Source: CAZBZG01 sp964496245
GTDB taxonomy: Bacteria > Planctomycetota > SZUA-567
Reading direction: 5' to 3'
Assembly: GCA_964496245.1 (NCBI GenBank)
Contig: CAZBZG010000021.1
Span: forward strand, 1-27,531
Length of the DNA: 27,531 bases
Shown one piece after another: positions 8,821 through 16,421 of this stretch (position 1 is the stretch's first letter; each line of letters starts with the position of its first letter). A program made the position numbers and the translations under genes. The notes under the pieces were generated by a model that saw nothing but the letters and a program-made list of their open reading frames with translations, was not told where the DNA came from and made no database searches.

Positions 8821-9611
8821 GGAGCGGCCCCCGTCTGCAGCGCACGTTCGAAGTCCGCGCGGATGAGAGGATAGGCGTAGTCGTCGATGTTGCCGTGGTT
8901 CAACACGCGTTCGGGCTCGCCACAGATGCGGTGGTTCTCTGTGGCCGTGCGAATGGGGCCGCCGTGGTAGAGCTTGGTCTCGAGGTGGTAGTAGTTGACG
9001 TGGGCGCGTACGCGCTGGCCGTCTACGTCGGGCGTGTCCTCGTAGGCGATGAAGTAGGCGTGCTTGCCGGGAATGGGGTTGGCCAGGGTCAGCACGGTCG
9101 CCCCCATGCCCGTGGTGGTACCGAGCGTGCTCGTCTTGATGGCGTCCACGGTTACGAGCAGTTCGATGCAGACGTCATCCGTGCGCCGGAGGATCCGCTT
9201 GGCTGCCTCGCTGGCTGCTGTGGCGCCCAGGCTGTGGCCGGCGAGGATCACACGGGGTTGTTCTCCAGCTTTCCGGCGCTTGGCGCAGAGGTCCAGGATC
9301 CACTGCTCGGCCCGGCGCTGCTCGGTGTAGAAGAAGGCAGCAGCTGTACAGGGCGTCCCCTCGGATGCGTCGGAGAGGGCGCGCCGCACGCCTCCCGGGA
9401 TCAAAGCCAAGGGGTGGGGGGTCAGGACCACGGCGACAGGGCCCATGTCCGCCGCACGGATGCGCACGGCGCGTTCGCTCGGGGTGTCGGCGATGGAAAT
9501 GGGCTCGGCCTGCCGCGCGCAGCCGGTCATGGCGATCAGGCTGGCCAGCACGAACCAGGTTGGGCAGAGACATCTGCGCATACACAGAGTCTTACCGAAA
9601 CGCGCTCCCAT
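8817..9611 (-). CDS. Putative alpha/beta-hydrolase lipoprotein
   Basis: A 264-residue protein. A hydrophobic segment (TWFVLASLIAMTG) ends in Cys31, a probable lipid anchor. The nucleophile elbow GHSLG puts the catalytic serine at S127. D156 (in VTVDAIKT) and the histidine in NHGNIDDY near the C-terminus are candidates for the rest of a Ser-Asp-His triad. Such enzymes are esterases or lipases; in this context it might remove acyl groups from a polysaccharide, but that is inference. ATG 9611 lies one base after the stop of the upstream gene (TGACATG), which favours coupled translation. ATG 9581 is an in-frame alternative giving a shorter lipoprotein signal. Neither has a clear ribosome-binding site. 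Confidence 0.72.
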   Translation of the reverse strand: MGARFGKTLCMRRCLCPTWFVLASLIAMTGCARQAEPISIADTPSERAVRIRAADMGPVAVVLTPHPLALIPGGVRRALSDASEGTPCTAAAFFYTEQRRAEQWILDLCAKRRKAGEQPRVILAGHSLGATAASEAAKRILRRTDDVCIELLVTVDAIKTSTLGTTTGMGATVLTLANPIPGKHAYFIAYEDTPDVDGQRVRAHVNYYHLETKLYHGGPIRTATENHRICGEPERVLNHGNIDDYAYPLIRADFERALQTGAAP

Positions 9612-9612
9612 G

Positions 9613-10888
9613 TCAACCGGATGCGTCGTCGGCGAGCGGCGCCGGCCGCTCTACCGGTTCTCCGTTGCAGAAGAGTTCCCGCTTGTCTTCGTCGACCGCG
9701 ATGCGGGTGCCGTCGGCGTACGTGACCTCCTGCACGGCCGGCGCCGGACGCTGCCAGCCCGTGATCTCCTCCAACTGCAGGTTCCCGAAGCGCCCCAGGC
9801 AGAGATCGTAGACCGCCTTGAGCCGCTGGATGCGCTCGTCGGTGAGGACCGGGTGCGGCTGTTCGCGGGCCGACCACTCATCACGCGGATGCAGGCCGAA
9901 GGGCACGGTCTGGAGCACTGCGTCCCAGGTCGGATGGGCCCCGCGCTCGCGGATGAGCAGTCCGTGGAGCGCGAGGTCCCAGAGCGGGACATCCTCGTCG
10001 AGGAGCTGGCACACGGGCCAGTCCCGGCTGCGCGCCCGGTGCCCGCCCGCAGTGACGTAATCGCAGGCCACGGCGGCGGGCAGAACGCCCAGCTCCGTGC
10101 CGACCGAACCGAAGACCTTGCGCACCTCGCGCCACACGCGTTCCTGTCCGCGCTGGCAGTCGCCGCGCGGGCCCCGCCAGCGGGGATGGTAGTTCACCTC
10201 CAAGGGCTGCATCATGTAGTCGCAGTAGTAGGTCCCCTGGATGCCGAGGTCCTTCATCCGTCCGAGGTGGTTGTCGAAGTAGGATTGCGGCAGCGCCAGC
10301 GGCCAGGTCTGGTACTCCGGCCCGCCCGACCACCAGCCGTGGAGGAGCGGTTTGCCGGTGAGATCGTGGGTCAGGTGCTCCTCGTGCCAGTCGGGGGCAT
10401 GGGGCACGTTCATCATGAAGTTGTCGTGCACGTTCATCTGAAATCCGAGCTCTTGGCCGGTTCGGATGAGGTCGCGGAACCCGGCTTCGCCCCCNNNNNN
10501 NNNNTCCACGGGAAAGCGCGTGGGATAGAGCCCGTCGTGGCCGCGCGCGTTCCAGCCCACGCTCTGGGTGTGGATCTTGTCGATCCCGGCCTTCCGCAGA
10601 CGTTTGAGGCAGTCTTTGCTCTCCGCGAACGTGAGGCAGTTCTTGTACGACACCGGATGGGACTTGTCCCACTTCTCGCAGATGGGGCCTTCGTTCTCGA
10701 TGCCGTGAAAGAGCTTCATGGTGTAGGCACCCGCCAGGTAGGCGAGGCCTGGGTCTTCGGCTACGCGGTCGCGCAGGGGAACCTTGCCGAGATCCTCCAT
10801 GACGTGCCGGCGCAGGCGTTTGGCTGCGGCGAGGATGACGTCCGTGGCGCCGGCGAGGGGCGCGGAGCACGGTTTCGGAGGCGTTCAT
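9613..10888 (-). CDS. DUF5696-like TIM-barrel protein (possible glycosidase), short paralogue; start needs a frame correction
   Basis: This product is closely related to the one at 18958-20862. Shared blocks include LRDRVAEDPGLAYLAGA, GWNARGHDGLYPTRFPV, GGEAGF, QMNVHDNF and LALHGLL. It lacks the roughly 245-residue N-terminal domain of the paralogue and has no signal peptide. The uninterrupted frame starts at ATG 10800, but that ATG has no ribosome-binding site. Upstream sequence in the same frame reads LAGATDVILAAAKRLRRHV and looks coding. ATG 10888 (MNASETVLRA) joins that frame if one C is removed from the CCCC run near 10857. It also lies about 40 nt from the predicted transcription start with AGGA upstream. 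Bases 10495-10504 are unknown; the paralogue has EPAF there, which fits 10 nt exactly. First gene of the leftward operon. Glycoside hydrolase activity is an inference. Confidence 0.75.
10495..10504. other. Assembly gap (10 N), frame-neutral
   Basis: Ten unknown bases inside the leftward DUF5696-like gene. The frame is kept across the gap. The paralogue at 18958-20862 has TRFPI-EPAF-GGEAG where this protein reads TRFPV-gap-GGEAG, and the base pair left before the gap (GA) is compatible with the Glu codon. A true length of 10 nt is therefore consistent. Confidence 0.97.
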
Positions 10889-10919
10889 GGCGGGTGGGTC
10901 CTTTTCGGTCTGAGAAGAG

Positions 10920-10972
10920 TCATCGATGATGTGTCTATACCATAATGGTCAGCTGGTGTCAAACGATCATCG
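10920..10972. promoter_or_regulatory. Palindromes overlapping the leftward promoter (candidate operators)
   Basis: Three symmetric elements cluster here. TCATCGATGA (10920-10929) is a perfect palindrome over the expected transcription start. ACCATAATGGT (10939-10949) has 5-bp arms and touches the -10 box. CGATGAT (10924-10930) and ATCATCG (10966-10972) are inverted arms that enclose the whole promoter. Such placement would suit a dimeric repressor like the adjacent GntR/LacI protein. Binding is not shown by the sequence. Confidence 0.5.
10934..10962 (-). promoter_or_regulatory. Sigma70-like promoter of the leftward operon
   Basis: On the minus strand TTGACA (complement of 10957-10962) is separated by exactly 17 nt from TATAGA (complement of 10934-10939). 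The -35 is a full consensus match and the -10 matches four of six. Transcription would start near 10927, about 40 nt before ATG 10888, which supports that start for the first gene. Confidence 0.65.
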
Positions 10973-11059
10973 AAAAATCCACGGACGGCGCCGCTGGTGG
11001 ACGTCATAGAGCTTGGAGAGCATAAGGTTACGGCAAGCATCCCGGATGCCGAAATCCGC

Positions 11060-11088
11060 TTGACGTACGCGTGCGGAGCGGGTAAGAT
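11060..11088 (+). promoter_or_regulatory. Sigma70-like promoter of the regulator
   Basis: TTGACG (11060-11065), a 17-nt spacer and TAAGAT (11083-11088). The match is five of six for the -35 and four of six for the -10. It would start transcription near 11095 and drive the GntR/LacI gene and probably the genes after it. Confidence 0.5.
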
Positions 11089-11281
11089 GGGTTATGGAAG
11101 ATAAGGGAGCGCGGGCACGCTTCCCAGGCGCTGTTGCAGCCGTGTGTGCGCCCCGCAACCGGCCCCTTGTGCGCCGCTCCGTGGAACCTCGGCCCGTCTC
11201 AGTCGTGCGGGCTTCTGGGGTAGGGGGACGCGCGGCGGGAGAGACCGTTTCGCCGGCTTTACGGGACGAGGTGGTTCCTTC

Positions 11282-12403
11282 ATGGCGATCGCACGTATTG
11301 TCAAGACCTCCATGCGCCAGTTTGTAGTGGATAGGCTGGCAGAGGAGATCTCCGCCGGCACGCACCCGCAGGGGGCCAAGCTGCCGGCCATCAAGGACCT
11401 GGCGCGGCGGTTCGACACGAGTTCGTTCACCATCAGCCAGGCGCTGGGTGCGCTCGAAAAAGGGGGGTACCTCACACGGCGCAACGGCGTGGGCGTGTTC
11501 GTGCGTACGCCGCGGCCCCAGCTCAAGCTTTCGGACACAGTGGTGCTCTGCATGCACAGCCGCGGCCACCTCTATGCTGACCTGGCCCAGATGCTCGGTT
11601 CCGCCCTCCAGGCCCAGGGCCGCACGCCCATTGTGCTCGATGCCGCCACACCGCCCGGCCGGGAGCGACTGCGCCAGCTCGCATGCTCGGGTGTGGAGAC
11701 GTTTTTCGTACAGAGTACCCAGAATGCGTCCACGCTCTTCGCGGAACCCATGTTCCGCAACAAGGCGCTGATCGGCTTCCTGCAGTGGGAAGTCGAACGC
11801 CTGCCAGGCCAGCACCTCATTCTGGCGAACGTGGAAGAAGGCGGCCGCCTCGTGGCGCGCTATCTGCACGAACGCGGACATCGTCACGTCCTCGTGGCCG
11901 TGAGTGGCATGCACCACGTACAGCGATCGAATGCGGCCGCCCACGAGAACCCGCCGCGCGATGCGCGCAACCAGGGCACGGTCTTCGTGGAGACCGCGCG
12001 GGAACTCGGATGCACGGTGGAGATCGTGTCGGGCGTGGTGGACGGCGGCCGCTATGTCTACGACACGGAAGCCCTCCTCGCTCCCTTGCGTCGTTCAGAG
12101 AAGCCAGTCACTGCCATGTTCGGCACCATGGACACGGCTGCGTACCACGCGCGCGAAGCCATCCGTGCTGCACAACCCGAGTTGCTCGACCGCATCGAAA
12201 CGGTCGGCTTCTTCAACACGCCCTGGAGCCAGGCCGGGCATCCGCCCTTCACCTCGGTCGATCTCGACCTCGAAACGCTGGTCCAGGAGGCCGGAATCCT
12301 CCTGCGCCGGTTGGAGCAGGACCCGGCGTTGCCGCCCGTCACCCGGCTCGTCACGCCGCGGCTCGTGGAGCGCTCGCTGAAGGGAACGATGGAGCCGTCG
12401 TGA
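11282..12403 (+). CDS. GntR/LacI hybrid transcriptional regulator (AraR-like architecture)
   Basis: A 373-residue DNA-binding regulator. Residues 1-77 form a GntR-type winged helix, with LPAIKDLARRF, then TISQALGALEKGGYL, then RRNGVGVFV. Residues about 86-368 resemble the LacI/GalR sugar-binding domain, with HERGHRHVLVAVSG, TAMFGTMDTAA, SVDLDLETL and the closing RLVTPRLVERSL. This pairing is known from AraR of Bacillus subtilis, which represses sugar genes until its sugar binds. ATG 11282 has GAGGTGG (11268-11274) 7 nt upstream; an in-frame GTG at 11144 has no such site. It is divergent from the leftward operon and heads the rightward gene run, so it is well placed to control both. The inducing sugar is unknown. 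Confidence 0.9.
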   Translation: MAIARIVKTSMRQFVVDRLAEEISAGTHPQGAKLPAIKDLARRFDTSSFTISQALGALEKGGYLTRRNGVGVFVRTPRPQLKLSDTVVLCMHSRGHLYADLAQMLGSALQAQGRTPIVLDAATPPGRERLRQLACSGVETFFVQSTQNASTLFAEPMFRNKALIGFLQWEVERLPGQHLILANVEEGGRLVARYLHERGHRHVLVAVSGMHHVQRSNAAAHENPPRDARNQGTVFVETARELGCTVEIVSGVVDGGRYVYDTEALLAPLRRSEKPVTAMFGTMDTAAYHAREAIRAAQPELLDRIETVGFFNTPWSQAGHPPFTSVDLDLETLVQEAGILLRRLEQDPALPPVTRLVTPRLVERSLKGTMEPS

Positions 12404-12456
12404 ACAAGGGACGGCGAGGCGCGCGCCGGCGCGCCTTGGCAATGGGAGGGAGGGAG

Positions 12457-13443
12457 ATGGCATCGGACGCGGCACTGACGCAGAGCGGCGTGCTGCCTGC
12501 GGTTGGAACGACTCTCGGTGGGCCGCGGCGCACGGCAGGAGTGCGGACGGCGAAACGGATGTCGCGGAGCCGAGCCGCGTTTACCCTTGTGGAACTGCTC
12601 GTGGCCATCACGATTATCAGCATCCTGGCGGCTCTCCTGCTGCCCGCGCTGCAGCACGCCCGCGAATCCGCCCGGCGGTTGCAGTGCATGAGCGCACTCA
12701 AACAGCGCGGCGTGGCCATCATGATGTACGCCAATGACTACGAGATGTTGCCCTTCCCGGACTATACCAACGGGGGGCATCGGAGCATGGGATTCCGAGA
12801 TGGCAGCATGATCGAGTCTCTCGTGTACGGCTATACGGACGGAAACATCGATGTCTGGGTCTGCCCGTCCTGGACGCTATACGGCACGGGTTGGCGCGCC
12901 TATTGGCAGAGCTACAAGGAAACAGAGGGGAAGTCGCAGGCGTGGTTGGACAACAAGCTGCTCGATCAGGCGGAATGGGGCGGCGGGTTCCATACCTCCA
13001 TCCAGCACTACCATGACGACTGGGGCGTCTATCTCGCCAACCCAAATCATTTTTCCGGTGTCCAGCATCCGTCGTGGTTCATGAATCAGCCGGAAATGAA
13101 GGTCGGAACAGCGACGTCTCCGAGTGGGAATAGCTACATGGCGTGTGTGGCGCCGAAGCTCTCCCGGTTGCGGGGACGAGCGGCGCTCGTAGAGGAGGCC
13201 TATCCCTTCCAGCCAAGGCACGATGCGACCACGGGCCAGATCTTCGACGGCGGGTCGTTGCGGCACTTCGCCTCGGGCGGTCGCCCCGACGGCGGCAATG
13301 TGCTGTTCTCCGATGGCGCGGTACAATGGGTCTATGCCTACGGACCGGAGGGCGAATGGATCGCCGAGACCTGGGGCGACAGGAAGCATATCATCTGTCC
13401 GGTGCTGGAAAAGCGCGGGACGTCCCGTCTTGTGGTTCCGTGA
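12457..13443 (+). CDS. Type II secretion/pseudopilin-like protein with FTLVELL leader and H-Xn-DG motif
   Basis: A 328-residue prepilin-like protein. The methylation/cleavage motif AFTLVELLVAI starts at about residue 41 and is followed by a hydrophobic helix and QHARESARRLQCMSALKQ, typical of the large pseudopilin families of Lentisphaerota and Planctomycetota. The residue before the cleaved Phe is Ala rather than the usual Gly. Near the C-terminus H and DG are separated by 15 residues (H-FASGGRPDGGNVLFS-DG), where the standard motif has nine. Start choice: ATG 12457 has GGGAGGGAG just upstream but gives a long leader. ATG 12559 (MSRSRAAFTLVELL) gives a classic leader without a good binding site. 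A GTG at 12400 overlaps the regulator stop. Its position between a sugar regulator and secreted hydrolases suggests a surface or secretion role in carbohydrate use (inference). Confidence 0.85.
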   Translation: MASDAALTQSGVLPAVGTTLGGPRRTAGVRTAKRMSRSRAAFTLVELLVAITIISILAALLLPALQHARESARRLQCMSALKQRGVAIMMYANDYEMLPFPDYTNGGHRSMGFRDGSMIESLVYGYTDGNIDVWVCPSWTLYGTGWRAYWQSYKETEGKSQAWLDNKLLDQAEWGGGFHTSIQHYHDDWGVYLANPNHFSGVQHPSWFMNQPEMKVGTATSPSGNSYMACVAPKLSRLRGRAALVEEAYPFQPRHDATTGQIFDGGSLRHFASGGRPDGGNVLFSDGAVQWVYAYGPEGEWIAETWGDRKHIICPVLEKRGTSRLVVP

Positions 13444-13586
13444 AGCGATCCGCAAGCAGGGCGGGACGCGATGGATGGAGCCCCGCAGGCGACAAGGACG
13501 AGAGGCGTGCCCCGGCGAAGCCGGGCTGGCGCGACGCGCGGGGAGACAAGCGACCCGGAGAACCGGCTGCAAAGGAGTGTGAAAAA
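13444..13586 (+). other. 143-nt gap with a small GC hairpin
   Basis: Non-coding stretch between the pseudopilin and the PA14 protein. CCCGGC (13511-13516) and GCCGGG (13520-13525) can form a 6-bp stem with a GAA loop, but there is no U-run, so it is not a standard terminator. AAAGGAG (13571-13577) is the ribosome-binding site of the next gene. Confidence 0.4.
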
Positions 13587-16409
13587 ATGAACGGAGCGCG
13601 CGTGACGAGGTGGTTTTCCGTGGTTGCGGCAGCACTCCTTTTCGCATCTACCGCTTGTGCGCAAACGCTTACCTTGAACGCACAGTACTATCCGTCATAC
13701 GGAAAGATACGGCTCGCAATCAGCCACAACATGTTCAGCACGCCTGACGGAAGGGGCGGGTTGCTTGCCGCGTATTACAACAACATCCACACGAAAGGCG
13801 AGCCGGTCGTCACGCGCGTCGAGGCGTTGCCGCGGCTGGACAAACCCTTCGCCCATGAACACGTCGGCGCGGACAACTACTCCATCACCTGGCGGGGCAC
13901 ATTCGGCCCCGTCCCCCAGAGCGGCATCTACCGGTTGCAGACGATCACCGACGATGGCGTCAGAGCCTGGGTGGACGGCAAGCAGATCATCGACGACTGG
14001 CGACCTCATCCTCCGGCGTCCAACACGGGACAGATACGCCTGCAGAAGGGCCAGACCGTGGCATTCCGCATCGACTACTTCGAAAAGGGGGGTGGGGACA
14101 CCTTCCAGGCCGAGTGGGGCTTGAGCAAGGCGACCGGCGAGGACGGGCAGGAGGAGGAGCTCCAATCCGCGGCCTTCCAGCTTGTCGATGCCTCCGGCAA
14201 CGTCATCTCGGAACAGGAGATCGAATATGCGCCGGGTGGCGACAGCGTTCTCGTGGAGGTCGGCGATGTCCCCGACGGCCGGCATACCGTGAAGGTCTTC
14301 CCGGAAGGAAGCGACACGCCGAGTACGGATGCCATCTTCCGGCAGCATTTCGCCTGGGAAAACAATAGGCTGGGGGTGACCAAGGAGATCCATCCCCCCT
14401 TCGAGCCCATCCGGGTCGAGGACAGGACCGTCGACGTCGTGATGCGCAGGTACGCGATGACCGATCTCGGGCTCTGGGGTTCGGTGCAGGCGCGGGGCAA
14501 CGAAACAGACTACGCCGAACTGCTGGCCGGGCCTGTCGTCCTGGTCGCCAACGGCGAGCCCCTGGGCGGCGAGGGATCGTTCGCCCGGACCACGCCGCAG
14601 GAGGTCGCATACGAATCCACGGCCCGGCATCCCGCGGTGGTCGTGGACAACAGGGCGACCATCGAATACGACGGTTGCATGCGCGTGGAACTGACGCTCA
14701 AACCCGGGACCGAGAGGCAGGAACTGCGGTCCCTGACTCTCCACATTCCCGTCAAGGACGCGCGCGCTCCTCTGTGGCATCTGTGCACGATGGGCATCCG
14801 GGGAAATCCGGCCGGGAAGACCCCTGAAGGACAGGGCGACATCTGGGAGACCCAAGGCCAATACAGCCCGGTTCGCCCTCACGGCAACCGCCGACGCCGC
14901 GGCAACTGGGAGCCTTACATCTGGCTCGGCGCCGAGGAGCGCGGGCTGTGCTGGTTCGCCGACAACGACGCGGGGTGGGTGCCGGATTACGAGAACAACG
15001 CCCCCTCCCTCTCGCTCGAACGCCAGGACGGCGTGCTGACGTTGCGGGTCCATCTCGTCCAGAAGCCGATCCTTCTGGACGAACCGCGCACCATCGTCTT
15101 CGGCCTGATGGCCTCCCCGGCCAAGCCCATGCCCGCGAACTGGCGCAACATCCTGCTGGGCAACATGTGGAAGTACGCCGGCAAGGTCGCCGGTTACCGC
15201 GCGTTCGACTGGATGGGGTCGCAATACTGGGGCTCCAGCCAGGTGTTCGCCGCCAAGTATCCGGTCAACAAGGACTTCAGCCCCTTGGACAAGATGCAGG
15301 AGGCGTGGCTGACTGGACGGGCCGGCATCGATCCGTTCGTCGATATCTGGGCGAGCAAGCACCTGGGCGCCGACTACGCGCCCAGGGGCCGGTCGCATAC
15401 CCGCGAGCAGATGCGCAAGCTGATGGAGGTGTCGCTGCAGTGGGCGCGCCGCGCGCCGCCCGCGAACATGACCGTCTACTGGGAGGAGTTCGTCAAGGTC
15501 AGCCCCGATCACCCGGAGATGGAGACGTTCGGATGGGAATGGACCGGGGGCAACGGGAACACGCCGAACAGTACCGCAAGCTATCGCGACTTCGCCTGCT
15601 GGTATGGCGCCGAATTCCTGCGCCGCGGCATCGGGCTGTATTTCGACAACACCTTCATGGAGCCCGCGTTCGATCCGATGACCACCACCGCCTATCGCCA
15701 GCCCGACGGACACGTCCAGCCGACCGCCGGCATCTGGGCGCGGCGGGCGTATCTGAAACGCATCTGGACGCTGCACCGGCAGATGCCGCCGGAGACCATG
15801 CATCCCCGGATGGTCCTGCACATGACCAACACGCAGATTTTGCCGTACATGGTCTGGAACGACTCCAACCTCGATCTCGAATGGCGCGATCACAAGCTGC
15901 CGCGCCAGACCGCGTTTGCGCCGGATCTCCTCCGCGCCGAGTCGATGGGGTTGCAGACCGGCAACATTCCGCAAGCGCTGTCGTTCAAGGAAGCACGCGG
16001 TGACGTGAGCTTCTTCGGCGCCATGATGGTGCATGAGATCCGGGGTTGGTTCACCAACAAGCGGGCGCGCGCCATGCTGGAGAAGATGCTGCGTTTCGGC
16101 TACGGGCGCGGCGCACGCGTGGTGAACTACTGGGACGACGACCCGCCGCTGTCGGTGAGCGACGACGAGTGCAAGTGGCTGCTGATGGACAAGGACGCCG
16201 CCACCATGGTGCTGCTCTGCACCTGGAACGACGAAGACAGCGAGGTGACACTGGCCTTCACCCCGGAATCCGGACTCGTGGCGCGCGCGGCCGCCAATGC
16301 CGAAAGCGACGAAGCGCTCGCCGTGGACGACGACGGCGCCGTACGCCTTGCCATGCCCGCCTACGGAACCCGCCTGATGTCTCTTTCGTCCGGCGCGAGC
16401 CCCGAGTAA
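13587..16409 (+). CDS. Secreted PA14 plus GH123_N (DUF6067)-like protein
   Basis: A 940-residue exported protein. A signal peptide covers residues 1-25 (hydrophobic VVAAALLFAS, cleavage near ACA|Q). A PA14 domain occupies about 58-180, with GLLAAYYNN, W102 in ITWRG, DDGVRAWVDGKQIIDDW and FRIDYFEKGGG; PA14 domains often bind carbohydrate. A linker follows, and from about 252 a core resembles the GH123_N/DUF6067 family (ENNRLGVTKEIHPPFEPI, YIWLGAEERGLCWFADND, PRTIVFGLMASP). Further on come RRGIGLYFDN, HMTNTQILPYMVWND and LDLEW, shared with the 22441 gene and probably forming a TIM-barrel-like half. AAAGGAG lies 9 nt before ATG 13587, and the stop TAA overlaps the next ribosome-binding site. A role in polysaccharide breakdown is likely; the catalytic residues and substrate are not established. 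Confidence 0.85.
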   Translation: MNGARVTRWFSVVAAALLFASTACAQTLTLNAQYYPSYGKIRLAISHNMFSTPDGRGGLLAAYYNNIHTKGEPVVTRVEALPRLDKPFAHEHVGADNYSITWRGTFGPVPQSGIYRLQTITDDGVRAWVDGKQIIDDWRPHPPASNTGQIRLQKGQTVAFRIDYFEKGGGDTFQAEWGLSKATGEDGQEEELQSAAFQLVDASGNVISEQEIEYAPGGDSVLVEVGDVPDGRHTVKVFPEGSDTPSTDAIFRQHFAWENNRLGVTKEIHPPFEPIRVEDRTVDVVMRRYAMTDLGLWGSVQARGNETDYAELLAGPVVLVANGEPLGGEGSFARTTPQEVAYESTARHPAVVVDNRATIEYDGCMRVELTLKPGTERQELRSLTLHIPVKDARAPLWHLCTMGIRGNPAGKTPEGQGDIWETQGQYSPVRPHGNRRRRGNWEPYIWLGAEERGLCWFADNDAGWVPDYENNAPSLSLERQDGVLTLRVHLVQKPILLDEPRTIVFGLMASPAKPMPANWRNILLGNMWKYAGKVAGYRAFDWMGSQYWGSSQVFAAKYPVNKDFSPLDKMQEAWLTGRAGIDPFVDIWASKHLGADYAPRGRSHTREQMRKLMEVSLQWARRAPPANMTVYWEEFVKVSPDHPEMETFGWEWTGGNGNTPNSTASYRDFACWYGAEFLRRGIGLYFDNTFMEPAFDPMTTTAYRQPDGHVQPTAGIWARRAYLKRIWTLHRQMPPETMHPRMVLHMTNTQILPYMVWNDSNLDLEWRDHKLPRQTAFAPDLLRAESMGLQTGNIPQALSFKEARGDVSFFGAMMVHEIRGWFTNKRARAMLEKMLRFGYGRGARVVNYWDDDPPLSVSDDECKWLLMDKDAATMVLLCTWNDEDSEVTLAFTPESGLVARAAANAESDEALAVDDDGAVRLAMPAYGTRLMSLSSGASPE

Positions 16410-16421
16410 GGAGCGGATACC

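Larger units (their letters stand above)
10889..11281. other. Divergent intergenic control region
   Basis: A 393-nt stretch without a convincing gene, between the leftward operon and the rightward regulator. The half near the operon (10915-10980) is markedly AT-rich for this genome and holds a leftward promoter with palindromes. A rightward promoter is at 11060-11088. The roughly 185 nt from there to ATG 11282 would be a long untranslated leader, in which I recognise no riboswitch or other structure. Confidence 0.8.

Noticed and set aside
11094..11327. A 77-codon frame in the leader of the regulator
   Set aside because: It has no ribosome-binding site, starts at the predicted transcription start and overlaps the regulator start in another frame. 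Its composition looks random.
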